Shown here one piece after another: positions 19,385 through 30,971 of a DNA stretch of 64,000 nt. Each line of letters starts with the position of its first letter. Within the stretch, counting starts at the first letter, position 1. The DNA is taken from assembly GCF_000685275.1 (NCBI RefSeq), contig NZ_ARYK01000001.1, forward strand, positions 682,001-746,000, written 5' to 3'. Both the position numbers and the translations under genes were made by a program. A model generated the notes under the pieces. It did not search any database. It worked only from the letters and a program-made list of their open reading frames with translations, and had not been told where the DNA came from. The DNA comes from Hyphomonas johnsonii MHS-2. GTDB taxonomy: Bacteria; Pseudomonadota; Alphaproteobacteria; Caulobacterales; Hyphomonadaceae.

Positions 19385-21511
19385 ATGCTTCCGGATATCT
19401 TTCTGTATTTCATCGTGCTTGCGCCGGGTCTGGTCGCGCTGACCGGGCTTGTCCACAAGCAGATCGGCGACAGCGCCGTCATGTTCCTGACGACAGGCGT
19501 TGTCCTGGCCGCCGGCGCGCTGTCATTGTTCCAGCTCTTTGCCTACGTCTCCGGGATCGGCGGCGCAGACGTGCCTGTTGACGAAGCCGGGCATGCCGTC
19601 GAGGCGGCTGCGGCGCACGGCGCCCATGTCCTGACGCTGATGTCGTGGATTGATGTGGGAGCCTTCCAGGCCAACTGGGCGATCCGAGTCGACGCATTGT
19701 CCATGGTCATGATGGCCGTGATCACGGGCGTATCCGGCCTCGTTCACCTCTATTCATGGGGCTACATGAGCGATGATCCACATCGCGCACGCTTTTTTGC
19801 CTACCTGTCGCTGTTCACCTTCGCGATGCTGATGCTGGTGGTGGCAGACAATTTCATCCAGCTGTTCTTTGGCTGGGAAGGTGTCGGCCTGGCGTCCTAC
19901 CTCCTGATCGGTTTCTGGTACACGAAGAAGGCGCCGAACGACGCGTCGATCAAGGCGTTCGTGACGAACCGCGTCGGCGATTTCGGGCTGGCAATCGGGA
20001 TCATGGCGGTGTTCTTCGTTTTCGGATCGGTCGAGTTCGAGCCGGTCCTCAGCGCCATCCGCAACAATACCGTGATCACACCGCTCGCTTTCGCGGACCC
20101 GGCGCCCGCGCAGGAGGCCGTGATCGTGTTCCTCGGCCAGCGAGTTTATGCGCTGGAAGTGATCGGCATCCTTCTCTTCATCGGTGCGATGGGCAAGTCG
20201 GCCCAGTTCTTCCTCCATGTCTGGCTGCCGGACGCCATGGAAGGCCCGACTCCCGTTTCGGCCCTGATCCACGCTGCGACCATGGTGACGGCAGGCGTCT
20301 ACCTGGTCTGCCTGATGTCGCCCATCTACGAGCATACGCTCTACGCCGCCGGCATGGTCACGATCATTGGCGCTGTCACCGCGCTCTATGCGGCCACAGT
20401 CGGCATGGCGCAGAACGACATCAAGCGCGTCATCGCCTATTCAACCTGTTCGCAACTCGGCTACATGTTCTTCGCGGCCGGTATAGGCGCCTACGAGGCG
20501 GCGATGTTCCACCTGTTCACGCACGCCTTCTTCAAGGCGCTCCTCTTCCTCGGAGCAGGGTCTGTCATTCGCGGCATGCACCATGAGCAGGACATGCGCA
20601 AAATGGGCGGTCTCGCGAAGTTCATGCCGGTGACGTATGCCGCCATGCTGATCGGAACGATTGCGATTATCGGCCTCGGCGTGCCGCAGACCCTGATCGG
20701 ATTCTCGGGCTTCTTCTCGAAGGATGCGATTCTCGAGAGTGCGTTTGCCGCCGGCGAACACCATGTGATGTTCGGTCAGGTCGCCTTCTGGTTCGGCATC
20801 GTCGCCGCACTGCTGACAAGCTTCTATTCGTGGCGTCTGATCTACATGACCTTTCACGGGCCGATGGCGTCTGGGCACGAAGACGGCGATGCGCATCACG
20901 ATGCGCACGACGCAGATCACGCGCATGACGCCCACGCGCATGACCCGCACGAGAGCCCGGCGACCATGCTGGTGCCGCTCGCGCTGCTCAGCCTTGGTGC
21001 CATGTTTGCCGGATTCTATTTCCACGAATGGTTCGTGGGCAATGAAGAAACCGCGTTCTGGGGTGGCACGCTCTATTCGGCGGCCGACAACCATGTCCTG
21101 CATGACCGGCACAACGTCCCGCAATGGGTGCTATGGGCGCCTCTTGTGGTGACACTGGCGGGCTTCGTCATCGCGACCATGACCTATTATTTCAACCGCG
21201 GATTCGGCAAGCGGATCGCCGACAGTGGCGGCCCGCTGTACCAGCTGTTTTCGAACAAGTGGTATTTCGACGAATTGTACAACGCGACCCTGGTCAAGGG
21301 ATCGGCCATGCTGGGCAATGCGTTCTCGAAGGCCGACAAGAAAATCATCGATGGGCTCGGGCCTGATGGTGTGACGTCGCTGACGCGCTGGGGCGCACGG
21401 CGGCTGTCTGCCATGCACACCGGGTACCTGTATCACTATGCGTTCGTGATCATCGGCGCCGCCCTCGTTTTTGGCGCGGTCATGTGGCTGAACGCCGGAG
21501 GAGCTAACTGA
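19385..21511 (+). CDS. nuoL: NADH-quinone oxidoreductase subunit L
   Basis: Distal antiporter-like proton-pumping subunit (ND5), 708 residues with about 16 helices and the long lateral helix at the C-terminus. Conserved antiporter features are [44 protein letters not shown] and the [21 protein letters not shown] lysine helix. Residues 498-523 form a loop very rich in His and Asp (see repeat). The stop overlaps the nuoM ATG. Confidence 0.98.
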   Translation: MLPDIFLYFIVLAPGLVALTGLVHKQIGDSAVMFLTTGVVLAAGALSLFQLFAYVSGIGGADVPVDEAGHAVEAAAAHGAHVLTLMSWIDVGAFQANWAIRVDALSMVMMAVITGVSGLVHLYSWGYMSDDPHRARFFAYLSLFTFAMLMLVVADNFIQLFFGWEGVGLASYLLIGFWYTKKAPNDASIKAFVTNRVGDFGLAIGIMAVFFVFGSVEFEPVLSAIRNNTVITPLAFADPAPAQEAVIVFLGQRVYALEVIGILLFIGAMGKSAQFFLHVWLPDAMEGPTPVSALIHAATMVTAGVYLVCLMSPIYEHTLYAAGMVTIIGAVTALYAATVGMAQNDIKRVIAYSTCSQLGYMFFAAGIGAYEAAMFHLFTHAFFKALLFLGAGSVIRGMHHEQDMRKMGGLAKFMPVTYAAMLIGTIAIIGLGVPQTLIGFSGFFSKDAILESAFAAGEHHVMFGQVAFWFGIVAALLTSFYSWRLIYMTFHGPMASGHEDGDAHHDAHDADHAHDAHAHDPHESPATMLVPLALLSLGAMFAGFYFHEWFVGNEETAFWGGTLYSAADNHVLHDRHNVPQWVLWAPLVVTLAGFVIATMTYYFNRGFGKRIADSGGPLYQLFSNKWYFDELYNATLVKGSAMLGNAFSKADKKIIDGLGPDGVTSLTRWGARRLSAMHTGYLYHYAFVIIGAALVFGAVMWLNAGGAN
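20876..20953 (+). repeat. His/Asp-rich loop of NuoL encoded by degenerate GATGCGCAY-type repeats
   Basis: Residues 498-523 of NuoL contain nine His and seven Asp. The DNA is an imperfect run of units like gatgcgcat / gacgcccac / gcgcatgac. The segment lies in a hydrophilic loop before the late helices of the subunit. His-rich loops at this point occur in other alphaproteobacterial NuoL proteins as far as I recall; metal binding is inferred only. Confidence 0.6.
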
Positions 21512-23010
21512 TGGGCGGCTTTCCCATTATCTCAGCAGTCGTCCTGCTGCCGCTGCTTGGTGCATTGATCATCATGGCCGTGCGGACCGCGACAAGCGGC
21601 AGCTTCACCAAGGAAGAAGCCGGCCGGGAAGGCCGTGCCGCATTGCTCGCCGGGATGATCATTTCCAGCGCGACCTTTGTGGCGTCGGTGGTTGCGTTCC
21701 TGACGTTCGATATTGGCACGGCCGGCTATCAGTTGGTCGAGCAGTACTCCTGGTACGGGGCGATAAGCTACAAGGTGGGCGTGGACGGACTGTCCTTGCC
21801 GCTGATCCTGCTGACCACGTTCCTGACCCCGATCTGCCTGCTCGCCAGCTGGAACTCCATCCATACGCGCGTGACGGAATACGTTGTTGCCTTCCTTGTC
21901 CTCGAGACCTTCATGATCGGTGTCTTCGCGGCGCTCGATATCGTGCTGTTCTACGTGTTCTTCGAGGCCGGCCTTATCCCGATGTTCCTGATCATCGGCA
22001 TTTGGGGCGGCAAGGAGAAGATCTATGCGGCGTTCAAGTTCTTCCTGTACACGTTGCTTGGTTCGCTGTTCATGCTGGTGGCGGTTGTCTACATGTTCCA
22101 GGCTGCCGGCTCGTCCGACATTGAGATTCTCGAGACTTACGCCTTCTCGCCCCAGGCACAGACGTGGCTGTGGCTGGCATTCCTGGCGTCATTTGCCGTC
22201 AAGCTCCCGATGTGGCCGGTTCATACATGGCTGCCGGATGCGCACGTCCAGGCGCCCACTGCGGGGTCTGTCATCCTGGCCTCGGTCCTGCTGAAGATGG
22301 GCGGTTACGGGTTCCTGCGCTTCTCGGTGCCGATGTTCCCTGACGCCAGCCAATTGTTCCAGCCGGTGATGTTTGCGCTGGCGGTGATTGCCATTGTCTA
22401 CACATCCCTCGTCGCCTGGCGCCAAACGGACATGAAAAAGCTGATCGCCTACTCGTCGGTCGCGCACATGGGCTTTGTCACGCTCGGTATCTTTTCCTTC
22501 AACGAGACAGGCGTCCAGGGCGCGATGTTCCAGATGATCAGCCACGGCCTGATATCCGGCGCCCTGTTCCTGATTGTCGGCGTCGTCTACGACCGGATGC
22601 ATACACGTGAGATTGCTGCCTATGGCGGCCTCGTGAACCGCATGCCGGTTTACGCCGCCCTGTTCATGCTGTTCACGATGGCGAATGTCGGCTTGCCCGG
22701 CACCAGTGGGTTCGTTGGCGAAATCCTGACCATGGTGGGCGGGTTCCAGGCGTCCACATGGGCTGCTGCGGGTGCCGCACTCGGGGTCATCTTCTCGGCG
22801 ATCTACATGCTGACGCTGTACCGCCGGGTCGTGTTCGGGGAAATTACCAATCCGGCACTCAACGGCATACGGGACCTGAACGTGATCGAACTGGTCTGCA
22901 TCGTTCCGCTTGCCTTGCTGACGCTTCTGTTCGGCGTCGCACCAAACCTGATATTCAATGTGACCGAAGGGGCTGCCAATCGCATTCTGTCCCTGATGGT
23001 GGGAGGCTGA
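21511..23010 (+). CDS. nuoM: NADH-quinone oxidoreductase subunit M
   Basis: Antiporter-like membrane subunit (ND4), 499 residues with about 14 helices. Recognisable are the glutamate helix [19 protein letters not shown], the lysine region [20 protein letters not shown], and [20 protein letters not shown]. The ATG overlaps the nuoL stop (TGATG). It lies in the standard L-M-N order. Confidence 0.98.
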   Translation: MGGFPIISAVVLLPLLGALIIMAVRTATSGSFTKEEAGREGRAALLAGMIISSATFVASVVAFLTFDIGTAGYQLVEQYSWYGAISYKVGVDGLSLPLILLTTFLTPICLLASWNSIHTRVTEYVVAFLVLETFMIGVFAALDIVLFYVFFEAGLIPMFLIIGIWGGKEKIYAAFKFFLYTLLGSLFMLVAVVYMFQAAGSSDIEILETYAFSPQAQTWLWLAFLASFAVKLPMWPVHTWLPDAHVQAPTAGSVILASVLLKMGGYGFLRFSVPMFPDASQLFQPVMFALAVIAIVYTSLVAWRQTDMKKLIAYSSVAHMGFVTLGIFSFNETGVQGAMFQMISHGLISGALFLIVGVVYDRMHTREIAAYGGLVNRMPVYAALFMLFTMANVGLPGTSGFVGEILTMVGGFQASTWAAAGAALGVIFSAIYMLTLYRRVVFGEITNPALNGIRDLNVIELVCIVPLALLTLLFGVAPNLIFNVTEGAANRILSLMVGG

Positions 23011-23016
23011 CGGCCC

Positions 23017-24444
23017 ATGCTCGACTACACCGCCATGATCCTCGCAATCGGACCCGAACTGTGGCTGGCAGCTGCGGGCCTGTTGGGCGTGCTGCTTGGC
23101 GCCCTGCTGAAGGACCGGTTCAACCGGATATCGTTTACCTATGGCGCCTTGGCGCTGTTCGGCGCGGCCGCGCTGTCTCTGCTGTTCTATCAGGGCGGTG
23201 AGGCGTTCGGCGGGCTTGTGCGCACGAACACGTTCGTCAACTTCGCGAAGTTCGTGAGTTTCGCGATTGGCGGATTTGCCTTGATGATGTCGGAAGGGTT
23301 CCTGCGCCGGCACGACACGATCCGCTACGAATTCGTGCTGCTCACGATCTTCGCCAGCTTCGGCATCGGTATCATCCTGTCTGCGTCCGACCTGATGACG
23401 CTCTACATGGGCATCGAGACGCTCAGCATCTCGTCCTATGTCCTGGCTGCGTTCCACCGGGATTCGGCACGGTCTTCGGAAGCTGGCCTGAAATATTATG
23501 TGCTCGGTTCGCTGGCATCGGGAATATTGCTGTACGGCGCGTCGCTTGTGTACGGATTTTCGGGCACGACCAATTTTGCCGGAATTTCGGCTGCAGCGCC
23601 TTCCATCGGCATGATGTTCGGCATGGTGCTGATGATCGTCGGTCTCGGGTTCAAGATCTCCGCCGCGCCAATGCATATCTGGACACCGGACGTGTATGAG
23701 GGCGCCCCGACACCGGTTGGTGCGTTCTTCGCATCCGCACCGAAAATGGCGACTGTGGTCGTGTTCGCGAACGTCATGTTCACGGCCTTTGGCGACATCA
23801 TGGACCAGTGGCAGCTGGTCATCGCGATCATCGCCGGGATGTCCATGCTGATTGGTTCGTTCGGCGCGTTGACCCAGATGAATATCAAGCGGCTCCTCGG
23901 CTATTCTTCGGTCGCCAATGTCGGGTACGCGCTCGTCGCTGTCGCTGCCGGCCCGGCAGCAGGCGGGTCCGCATTGCTGATCTTCATGACAATTTACGTC
24001 GTCTCCTCGCTCGGGCTGTTTGCCGGGGTGCTCGCCATGCGCCGTCGTGGCGGCATGGTGGAGACCATTGACGAACTCGGCGGTTTGATGAGCTCGCGGC
24101 CCTGGCTGGCCATTGCGTGGACGATCCTGCTGTTCTCGATCGCCGGCCTGCCACCATTTGGCGGTTTCTTCGGCAAGTGGGTGGTCTTCAATGCGAGTCT
24201 GGAAGGTGGCTTGATGCCGCTGGCGATCATTCTCGTCATCTCGTCGATCGTGTCGTTCGGATACTACCTGCGGATCGTGAAGGTCATCTGGTTCGACGAG
24301 CCCAAGGAGCGCTTTGAGACAATCGACCGCTCTGTCACGATAACGGTACTCGTAACCGCGCTGGTGTCGGGTATCCTGTTCATGGTCTTCATCAACCAGC
24401 TTGCCAGCTGGGCCAATACAGCGATGCTGGGATTGCCCTCTTGA
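23017..24444 (+). CDS. nuoN: NADH-quinone oxidoreductase subunit N
   Basis: Antiporter-like membrane subunit (ND2), 475 residues with about 14 helices. Family stretches are [40 protein letters not shown] and [20 protein letters not shown]. Last gene of the complex I set; its TGA is inside the TTG start of the biotin ligase gene, so transcription evidently continues. Confidence 0.97.
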   Translation: MLDYTAMILAIGPELWLAAAGLLGVLLGALLKDRFNRISFTYGALALFGAAALSLLFYQGGEAFGGLVRTNTFVNFAKFVSFAIGGFALMMSEGFLRRHDTIRYEFVLLTIFASFGIGIILSASDLMTLYMGIETLSISSYVLAAFHRDSARSSEAGLKYYVLGSLASGILLYGASLVYGFSGTTNFAGISAAAPSIGMMFGMVLMIVGLGFKISAAPMHIWTPDVYEGAPTPVGAFFASAPKMATVVVFANVMFTAFGDIMDQWQLVIAIIAGMSMLIGSFGALTQMNIKRLLGYSSVANVGYALVAVAAGPAAGGSALLIFMTIYVVSSLGLFAGVLAMRRRGGMVETIDELGGLMSSRPWLAIAWTILLFSIAGLPPFGGFFGKWVVFNASLEGGLMPLAIILVISSIVSFGYYLRIVKVIWFDEPKERFETIDRSVTITVLVTALVSGILFMVFINQLASWANTAMLGLPS

Positions 24445-25178
24445 GCCAAGCATGGCCTGTGCACCACCTCGGAACGATCGACAGCACCAATAGCGAGGCA
24501 AAGCGACGTGCGGCCGCCGGTGCAATTGCCGACTGCTGGCTGGTCGCCGAGCAGCAGTCGGCCGGTCGCGGACGACTCCAGCGTGCATGGATTTCGCCGC
24601 CCGGAAACCTGTTTGCGACAGCGTTGTTCCGGGAGCCGGGTGGCATGGCGGTTGCCATCAGGCTGCCCTTCGCGGCCGCCCTGGCGGTCAGCGATGTCGC
24701 CGTCCAGCTGGCGCCCGGTACGGATGCCCGCCTGAAATGGCCCAATGATGTTCGTATTGATGGCGCAAAGCTCTCGGGCATCCTGATTGAAACCGGCAGC
24801 CACGCCGATTCAGTCTGGGTCGCTGCCGGTATCGGCATCAATGTCTCTCACGTGCCGGATTCGGCCGGGCAGAGCGCGACCTGCATCGCGGCGCTGAGAG
24901 GGGACACCGCGGTGACGACGGATATGGTCCTGGAGGCGTTACGGGCGGCATTTGCAAGGCGGCTGGAGCAGGCCCGGGGCGGGTTCGCCTCCTTGCGGAC
25001 AGACTGGCTGGAGCGGGCCGAGGGCCTCGGGGCCACAATTCGCGTCACGGCCGCGGGCGAACCGATCGAGGGCGTGTTTGAAGATATGGATGCGTCCGGC
25101 GCGCTGGTGCTCAGATTGCCCAATGGCGTTCTCCAGACGATAAGGGCAGGAGATGTCGACTTGGTGAGGAAAGTGTAG
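24441..25178 (+). CDS. birA: Biotin--[acetyl-CoA-carboxylase] ligase (class I, no HTH)
   Basis: Activates biotin with ATP and attaches it to the biotin carboxyl carrier protein. The 245-residue product has the catalytic core only: [12 protein letters not shown], the biotinyl-AMP loop [39 protein letters not shown] with the active-site Lys, and AAGIGINV, followed by a small SH3-like C-terminal domain. No N-terminal helix-turn-helix is present, so it should not act as a biotin repressor. The start is probably the TTG at 24441, which overlaps the nuoN stop. Confidence 0.93.
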   Translation: MSQAWPVHHLGTIDSTNSEAKRRAAAGAIADCWLVAEQQSAGRGRLQRAWISPPGNLFATALFREPGGMAVAIRLPFAAALAVSDVAVQLAPGTDARLKWPNDVRIDGAKLSGILIETGSHADSVWVAAGIGINVSHVPDSAGQSATCIAALRGDTAVTTDMVLEALRAAFARRLEQARGGFASLRTDWLERAEGLGATIRVTAAGEPIEGVFEDMDASGALVLRLPNGVLQTIRAGDVDLVRKV

Positions 25179-25183
25179 GTCCG

Positions 25184-25951
25184 ATGCTGCTGGCAATTGA
25201 CGTTGGGAACACGAACACGGTTTTCGGTGTGCACGATGGCACACGGTGGATAAATCAGTGGCGAAGCGCCACGGACGCCCGGAAAACGGCTGACGACCAC
25301 GCCGCCTGGCTTTGGCGCCTGGCAGACATGCATGGCATGGACCTGAACAGGATCAATGGCTGTGTCATTTCAACGGTTGTGCCGCAGGCCGTGTTCAACT
25401 TTCGAAATCTCGCCCGTCGCTATCTCAATGTCGAACCCATGTTCATCGGTGATCCTGCCCTGAAAACGGGGGTGGAAATCCGCATCCGGCGCCCCGAGCA
25501 GGTTGGCGCGGACCGGATTGTCAGCGCGCTGGGAGCCCACAAGACCTATCCCGGCAACCTCATCGTCATCGACAGCGGAACCGCCACGACGTTCGATGTC
25601 GTGGCTGCGGACGGCGCGTTCGAGGGCGGCATCATTTCGCCCGGTATCAACCTGTCGGTCAGCGCGTTGCACGACGCGGCGGCCCAATTGCCCCGGATTG
25701 CGATACAGCGCCCGGCGCAGGTTATCGGCCAGGATACGATCAGCGCCATGCAGTCCGGCGTGTTCTGGGGGTATATCGACCTGATAGACGGGCTCGTCAG
25801 ACGGATAAAATCAGAGTATGGCAAGCCGCTCGAGGTTGTGGCCACCGGCGGTGTGGCCTCGCTGTTCGAAGGCGCGAGCGAAACCATCGATCATTATGAC
25901 GTCGACATCCTGATCAAGGGCCTGCTCGAAATCTACAAACTCAATAGCTAG
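25184..25951 (+). CDS. coaX: Type III pantothenate kinase
   Basis: First step of coenzyme A synthesis, phosphorylating pantothenate. CoaX belongs to the ASKHA fold, unlike CoaA. The 255-residue protein has [19 protein letters not shown] at the N-terminus (phosphate loop), [17 protein letters not shown] and [13 protein letters not shown] with the catalytic Asp region. It needs a monovalent cation, as known for the family. Tucked between birA and rnj with spacings of 5 and 6 bases. Confidence 0.95.
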   Translation: MLLAIDVGNTNTVFGVHDGTRWINQWRSATDARKTADDHAAWLWRLADMHGMDLNRINGCVISTVVPQAVFNFRNLARRYLNVEPMFIGDPALKTGVEIRIRRPEQVGADRIVSALGAHKTYPGNLIVIDSGTATTFDVVAADGAFEGGIISPGINLSVSALHDAAAQLPRIAIQRPAQVIGQDTISAMQSGVFWGYIDLIDGLVRRIKSEYGKPLEVVATGGVASLFEGASETIDHYDVDILIKGLLEIYKLNS

Positions 25952-25957
25952 GACGTA

Positions 25958-27643
25958 ATGGCTGATTCAGAACATTCCGAAGACGAACTCGTATTCCTTC
26001 CGCTAGGGGGGTGCGAGGAAATCGGCATGAACCTGAATGCCTACGGGTACGGGCCGCCACATGCGCGCCGGTGGATTCTCGTCGATATCGGCGTCACGTT
26101 CGGGTCGCTTGATACGCCCGGAATCGACCTGATCTGCGCGGATCCGGAATACCTGGTCGGCGAGCATATCGATGCCATTTTCCTGACCCATGCCCACGAA
26201 GACCATATCGGCGCCGTCGGGCTGCTCTATCCGCGCCTTCGCACCAAGGCACCGATCTATGCGACACCGTTCACCACGGAACTTGTGCGCTCGAAGATGC
26301 TCGAACGCGGTGTCGACCCGAGATGGCTGAAACCTGTCGACCTTGGCGGGACGGTGAAGGCGGGGCCGTTCACCGTGACTTACGTGACCCTCACCCATTC
26401 GATCCCGGAGCCGAATGCGCTGGCGATCGACACGCCTGCGGGCATGATCCTGCACACGGGCGACTGGAAGATCGACCCCAATCCGCAAATCGGTGGGCCG
26501 ACAGATATCGCGGGCCTGACAGCCCTTGGGGATGCCGGTGTCCTGGCCATGGTCTGTGATTCCACCAATGTGTTCGAAGAAGGCGAGTCCGGGTCAGAGG
26601 AAAGCGTCAAGCAGGGCTTGATCGACCTGATCGCCGAACAGACCCAGGCGGTCGCCGTGACCACGTTTGCGTCCAATGTCGCGCGTGTGAAATCCATCAT
26701 CGAAGCGGCGAACCAGGCGGGCCGGAGCGTCTGTCTGGTCGGTCGCAGCATGCATCGCATTACAGATGCCGCCAAGGCTGTCGGCATCCTGCCTTCAAGC
26801 ATGGAATTCGTGCATGAGTCCGACGCGAACTCCATGCCGGCCGAAAACATTCTCTACCTCTGCACCGGCAGCCAGGGTGAGGACCGCGCGGCCCTGGCCC
26901 GCATCGCCCGGAACGATCACCGGCATGTGTCGCTCGGTGAAGGCGACTGCGTGATCTTTTCCTGCCGCATCATTCCGGGCAACGAGAAGGAAATCTTCGC
27001 CCTCCAGAACTCGCTTGCCGACCAGGGCGTCCGGGTCATCACGCCGCGCATGATCAAGGAGCCTATCCACGTTTCCGGGCATCCCTGCCGGGACGAGTTG
27101 CGGCGGATGTACCAATGGGTCCGGCCACGCATTTCCGTGCCGGTCCACGGTGAGCGGCGTCACATCATGGAGCATGCCGCCTATGCGCGGTCGCTGCAGG
27201 TGCCGGAAGCCGTGACACCGCGTAATGGCAGCCTGGTGCGTCTTGCGCCCGGTCGCGCGGAGGTCATTGATCTCGTTCCCGCGGGCCGCTTGCTGCTGGA
27301 CGGGAAGGTCCTGGTGCCGGATGGCGCGCAAGGCCTCGAAGAGCGCCGCAAACTGTCGCGCGACGGGCTGGTTCTGGCCAGCGTCGCCATCACTGAGGCC
27401 GGCGATGTGATTGACGGACCGGTCGTCATTGTTCGGGGCTTCTCCGAATCTGATGGACGCCTCGCGGACGAAAGCCTGGAGGCGCTTGATGAAGCGGCTG
27501 AACTGGCTGTGACAAAGATGAAGCGCAAAAACCGCGTCGATGATGATATGGTCGAGCGTGAGATTGGCCGTGCCCTGCGCAAGGCCTGTGAGGTGACGTT
27601 CGGTCGTCGCCCGATGATCGACGTAACTGTATTGAGGAGCTGA
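25958..27643 (+). CDS. rnj: Ribonuclease J
   Basis: Metallo-beta-lactamase/beta-CASP ribonuclease acting as endo- and 5'-3' exonuclease in rRNA maturation and mRNA decay. The zinc motif HAHEDHIGAVG lies near residue 76; further motifs are ILHTGDWKIDPNP, MVCDSTNVFEEGESGSE and the beta-CASP region ending in VPVHGERRHIMEHA. Length 561 residues with the C-terminal domain, as usual. Part of the conserved birA-coaX-rnj-mce series. Confidence 0.95.
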   Translation: MADSEHSEDELVFLPLGGCEEIGMNLNAYGYGPPHARRWILVDIGVTFGSLDTPGIDLICADPEYLVGEHIDAIFLTHAHEDHIGAVGLLYPRLRTKAPIYATPFTTELVRSKMLERGVDPRWLKPVDLGGTVKAGPFTVTYVTLTHSIPEPNALAIDTPAGMILHTGDWKIDPNPQIGGPTDIAGLTALGDAGVLAMVCDSTNVFEEGESGSEESVKQGLIDLIAEQTQAVAVTTFASNVARVKSIIEAANQAGRSVCLVGRSMHRITDAAKAVGILPSSMEFVHESDANSMPAENILYLCTGSQGEDRAALARIARNDHRHVSLGEGDCVIFSCRIIPGNEKEIFALQNSLADQGVRVITPRMIKEPIHVSGHPCRDELRRMYQWVRPRISVPVHGERRHIMEHAAYARSLQVPEAVTPRNGSLVRLAPGRAEVIDLVPAGRLLLDGKVLVPDGAQGLEERRKLSRDGLVLASVAITEAGDVIDGPVVIVRGFSESDGRLADESLEALDEAAELAVTKMKRKNRVDDDMVEREIGRALRKACEVTFGRRPMIDVTVLRS

Positions 27644-27648
27644 CGCCC

Positions 27649-28077
27649 ATGTCCGAATTCAAGATTGGCCCACTAAACCATGTCGGTGTCGCGGTCCCCG
27701 ACCTTGAAGCGGCCTGCGAGACCTACAGGTCGCTGTATGGCGCCACCGACATCACCACGCCTTTCGACATGCCGGACCAGGGGGTCAAGGTGTGCTTCGT
27801 GAACCTGCCGAACGCCCAGATCGAACTGATCGAACCGTTGAATGCCGAGTCACCGATCGCGAATTTCATCACGAAGAACCCGAAAGGCGGCCAGCACCAT
27901 GTCTGCTTCGAGGTGCGCGATATTGATGAAGCGGTCGTCGAGATGGGCAAGCGTGGCGCGACGGTGCTGGGCAAGCCGCGCATCGGCGCGCACGGAACCA
28001 TGATTGTCTTCGTGCACCCCAAGGATTCGAATGGCGTCCTCATCGAGCTGATGGAAACACCTGTGGGAGCGCACTGA
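27649..28077 (+). CDS. mce: Methylmalonyl-CoA epimerase
   Basis: Interconverts (R)- and (S)-methylmalonyl-CoA in propionate and branched-chain catabolism. The 142-residue VOC-fold protein keeps the metal ligands in LNHVGVAVPDLE, GQHHVCFEV and the final Glu of VLIELME. The stop overlaps the DUF1467 ATG (TGATG). The mutase genes are not in the window. Confidence 0.93.
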   Translation: MSEFKIGPLNHVGVAVPDLEAACETYRSLYGATDITTPFDMPDQGVKVCFVNLPNAQIELIEPLNAESPIANFITKNPKGGQHHVCFEVRDIDEAVVEMGKRGATVLGKPRIGAHGTMIVFVHPKDSNGVLIELMETPVGAH

Positions 28078-28310
28078 TGACGCCCCTTGGTGCCGCTGTC
28101 GTCTTCGTCATTGCCTGGTGGCTCTGTTTCTTCGCTGTCCTTCCGATCGGCGTGCGCGGCCAGTTCGAGGATGGTGAACACACCCCGGGCACCGAAGAGG
28201 GCGCGCCGGTACACCCGATGCTGGCAAAAAAGGCCATATGGGCGACAATTGGCGGCGTGATACTGACCGGGCTTATCGCCCTGATTGTGCCTCATCTTCT
28301 TGCGAACTAG
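28077..28310 (+). CDS. DUF1467 family small membrane protein
   Basis: A 77-residue protein with two hydrophobic segments (residues 7-25 and about 52-74). They flank a hydrophilic loop that begins VRGQFEDGEH and ends VHPMLAKKAIW, the hallmark of the DUF1467 family. The family is restricted to alphaproteobacteria and its function is unknown. It is nearly always found between mce and proS, as here, so an envelope or respiratory role has been suspected only from context. Confidence 0.85.
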   Translation: MTPLGAAVVFVIAWWLCFFAVLPIGVRGQFEDGEHTPGTEEGAPVHPMLAKKAIWATIGGVILTGLIALIVPHLLAN

Positions 28311-28359
28311 AGGTGGCTGCGGCTAGTTGACCGCCACGCTTACCTACAACGGGGAATTC

Positions 28360-29682
28360 ATGCGCCTTTCCAGATATTTTCTGCCGGTTACCAAAGATGC
28401 GCCGGCGGATGCGGCGATTGCGTCGCACAAGCTCATGCTGCGCACAGGCATGGTCCGCCAGAACGGGGCGGGCATCTATTCGTGGCTGCCGATGGGCTTC
28501 CGCGTGCTCAAGAAGATCGAGCAGATCGTGCGCGAGGAAATGGATCGCGCCGGCGCCGTTGAAATGCTGATGCCGACCCTGCAGCAGGCCGACCTCTGGC
28601 GTGAATCCGGCCGCTACGAGGCCTATGGCAAGGAAATGCTGCGGATCCAGGACCGGCATGAGCGGGACATGCTGTACGGCCCGACCAATGAGGAACTCGT
28701 CACGGATGTGTTCCGGTCCTATGTCAAAAGCTACAAGCAGCTGCCGCTGGTGCTGTATCACCAGCAATGGAAGTTCCGCGACGAGGTCCGGCCGCGTTTC
28801 GGCGTGATGCGGGGCCGGGAATTCCTGATGAAGGATGCCTATTCCTTCGACCTGACGGAAGAGGACGCGCGCGTCTCCTACCGCAAGATGTTCTGCGCCT
28901 ACCTGAATGCATTCGGGCGGATGGGGCTGACAGCAGTCCCCATGCGTGCCGATACGGGCCCGATCGGCGGCGACATGAGCCATGAGTTCATCATCCTGGC
29001 CGATACTGGCGAAAGTGCGGTGTTCTGCGACAAGGCGCTGCTCGACATGCCGGCGCCCGGACTGGACCTCGATTTCGATGGCGACCTGACGGCAGAGGTC
29101 GAAAAGCGGACGCAGTACTACGCCGCCACGGAAGAGATGCACGATGCAGACGCTTTTGCGGCCCTGCCGGCAGACCGGCAGGTTTCTGCGCGCGGCATTG
29201 AAGTCGGCCACATCTTCAATTTCGGAACCAAGTATTCGGTGCCGATGAATGCGGTCGTTCAGACAACGGACGGGCAGATGGTGCCGGTCCAGATGGGCAG
29301 CTACGGGATCGGTGTGTCGCGTCTCGTCGGCGGGATCATCGAGGCCTGTCATGACGAGAACGGGATCGTCTGGCCGGAATCTGTCGCGCCCTGGCAGGTT
29401 GGCCTGATCAACATGCGGGTTGGTGACGCGGCCTGTGATGCCGTTTGCGAGCGGATCTACCAGGCGCTCCAGGCGGCCGGCCGCGAAGTCCTCTACGATG
29501 ATACAGACGAACGGGCGGGCGGGAAGTTTGCCCGGATGGACCTGATCGGGCTGCCATGGCAAACGACAGTCGGGCCGCGCGGCGTTGCCGACGGCAAGGT
29601 CGAGGTCAAGAATCGCAAGACGGGTGAAAAGCACGAGGTCTCGATCGAAGACATGCTGAATCAGTTGGACGCGCAAAAATGA
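28360..29682 (+). CDS. proS: Prolyl-tRNA synthetase (short, alphaproteobacterial/mitochondrial type)
   Basis: Charges tRNA-Pro. The 440-residue protein is a class II synthetase without the large editing insertion domain of E. coli ProRS. Motif 2 is seen at [23 protein letters not shown], motif 3 at [17 protein letters not shown], and the C-terminal anticodon-binding domain follows. The start ATG 28360 ([13 protein letters not shown]) is typical for the family and has GGGGA 5 bases upstream; the in-frame TTG at 28327 is rejected. The stop overlaps lolC. Confidence 0.95.
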   Translation: MRLSRYFLPVTKDAPADAAIASHKLMLRTGMVRQNGAGIYSWLPMGFRVLKKIEQIVREEMDRAGAVEMLMPTLQQADLWRESGRYEAYGKEMLRIQDRHERDMLYGPTNEELVTDVFRSYVKSYKQLPLVLYHQQWKFRDEVRPRFGVMRGREFLMKDAYSFDLTEEDARVSYRKMFCAYLNAFGRMGLTAVPMRADTGPIGGDMSHEFIILADTGESAVFCDKALLDMPAPGLDLDFDGDLTAEVEKRTQYYAATEEMHDADAFAALPADRQVSARGIEVGHIFNFGTKYSVPMNAVVQTTDGQMVPVQMGSYGIGVSRLVGGIIEACHDENGIVWPESVAPWQVGLINMRVGDAACDAVCERIYQALQAAGREVLYDDTDERAGGKFARMDLIGLPWQTTVGPRGVADGKVEVKNRKTGEKHEVSIEDMLNQLDAQK

Positions 29683-30971
29683 GCGAACTCGGCCATGTCG
29701 CCGCGCCATTCGGCAAGCTGGAACGTACGCTGGCATGGCGCTATTTGCGGGCCAAGCGCGAACATGGCGGCGCCTCGCTGATCTCCATCATTTCCTTTGT
29801 CGGGATATTCTTTGCCGTCGCAGCGCTGATCATCACGATGTCGGTGATGAGCGGCTTCCGGGCGACACTGCTCGACGCACTCCTCGGCGGCCAGCCACAT
29901 GTCTACGGTGTCGTGGCCAGCTATTCGGAAGAGGAAGCTGACGCGCTCGCGGCCAAGATCCGCACCGTCAACGGCGTCACCAGCGTCACGCCCTATATCG
30001 AGGAATACGTTCTGATATCGGCAAATGGCCGCAAGACAGGTGCTGCGGTGCGGGCGATCCGGAACCAGGACCTCGCAACGTTGCCCTTCCTCAAGGACGG
30101 TGGGCAGGCGGCAATCGACGCAGGCTTTGGCGTAGGACGCAACGGCGGAGACGTGATCATGCTGGGCGCCTTCCTGGCTGCCGGCCGCGAAGGTCTCGGC
30201 GTGCGCCCCGGCGACAAGGTCGATATCGTTACAGCGCAGCAGACTGCCGGCCCGATGGGCGGAACGCCGCGCAGCAAGTCGTATGTCGTGGGAGATGTCT
30301 TCAAGACCGGGAGCGTGGAGCTCGACAGTCTCTACGTCTTCATGCCCATGGACCAGGCGCAGATCCTGTTCCAGTCGAAGGACCATTACCAGATGCTCGA
30401 CATCCGGCTGAAGGATCCCGACAAGACGCACGAGGCGATGGCCGGTATTGCGAGCGTCACCGGCAACGCGCTCTACACGTTTGACTGGAAAAGCCAGCGC
30501 CAGGCCTACCTCAATGCATTGCAGGTCGAGCGCTCGATGGTGCGCCTGCTGGTCATGGTCATCATGGCCATCGCCACGCTGAACATCATTGTCGGCGTGG
30601 TCATGCTGGTGAAGAACAAGTCCCGCGACATCGCGATCCTGCGCACGATCGGCCTCGGACGCGGCGGCGTGCTGCGGGTGTTCCTGCTGGTCGGCACGGT
30701 GTTGGGCACGATGGGCGCCGCGCTGGGCGTGGTGGTTGGCGTACTGGTGGTGACGAACATCGGCGTCGTCGAGGATTTCCTGAACCTGTTCGTGCCCGGC
30801 AAGGTCTTCGATCCGGACGTCTATGGCCTGGAGGGCCTGCCGGCGATCCTCGATTGGGCCGAAGTGACGCGGACAGGCCTCTATGCCCTGTTCATGTCGA
30901 TGGGCGTTTCGATCATCCCGGCCTGGTGGGCTTCGCGCCAGGACCCTGTCAGCGCGCTGAGGTTCGAATAA
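29679..30971 (+). CDS. lolC: Lipoprotein-releasing ABC transporter permease (LolC/LolE)
   Basis: Inner-membrane permease that, with LolD, extracts outer-membrane lipoproteins and hands them to LolA. The 430-residue protein has an N-terminal helix after EWRYLR-like [15 protein letters not shown], a large periplasmic MacB-like domain (about 50-270), and an FtsX-type domain with three C-terminal helices. [20 protein letters not shown] is the cytoplasmic coupling segment. ATG overlaps proS (ATGA). Only one permease gene is present next to lolD. Confidence 0.93.
   Translation: MSELGHVAAPFGKLERTLAWRYLRAKREHGGASLISIISFVGIFFAVAALIITMSVMSGFRATLLDALLGGQPHVYGVVASYSEEEADALAAKIRTVNGVTSVTPYIEEYVLISANGRKTGAAVRAIRNQDLATLPFLKDGGQAAIDAGFGVGRNGGDVIMLGAFLAAGREGLGVRPGDKVDIVTAQQTAGPMGGTPRSKSYVVGDVFKTGSVELDSLYVFMPMDQAQILFQSKDHYQMLDIRLKDPDKTHEAMAGIASVTGNALYTFDWKSQRQAYLNALQVERSMVRLLVMVIMAIATLNIIVGVVMLVKNKSRDIAILRTIGLGRGGVLRVFLLVGTVLGTMGAALGVVVGVLVVTNIGVVEDFLNLFVPGKVFDPDVYGLEGLPAILDWAEVTRTGLYALFMSMGVSIIPAWWASRQDPVSALRFE

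Noticed and set aside
22189-24588. 799-codon open frame on the minus strand opposite nuoM/nuoN
   Set aside because: It is antisense to two clear complex I genes, has a His/Arg/Gln-rich composition typical of GC-rich shadow frames, and shows no recognisable domain.
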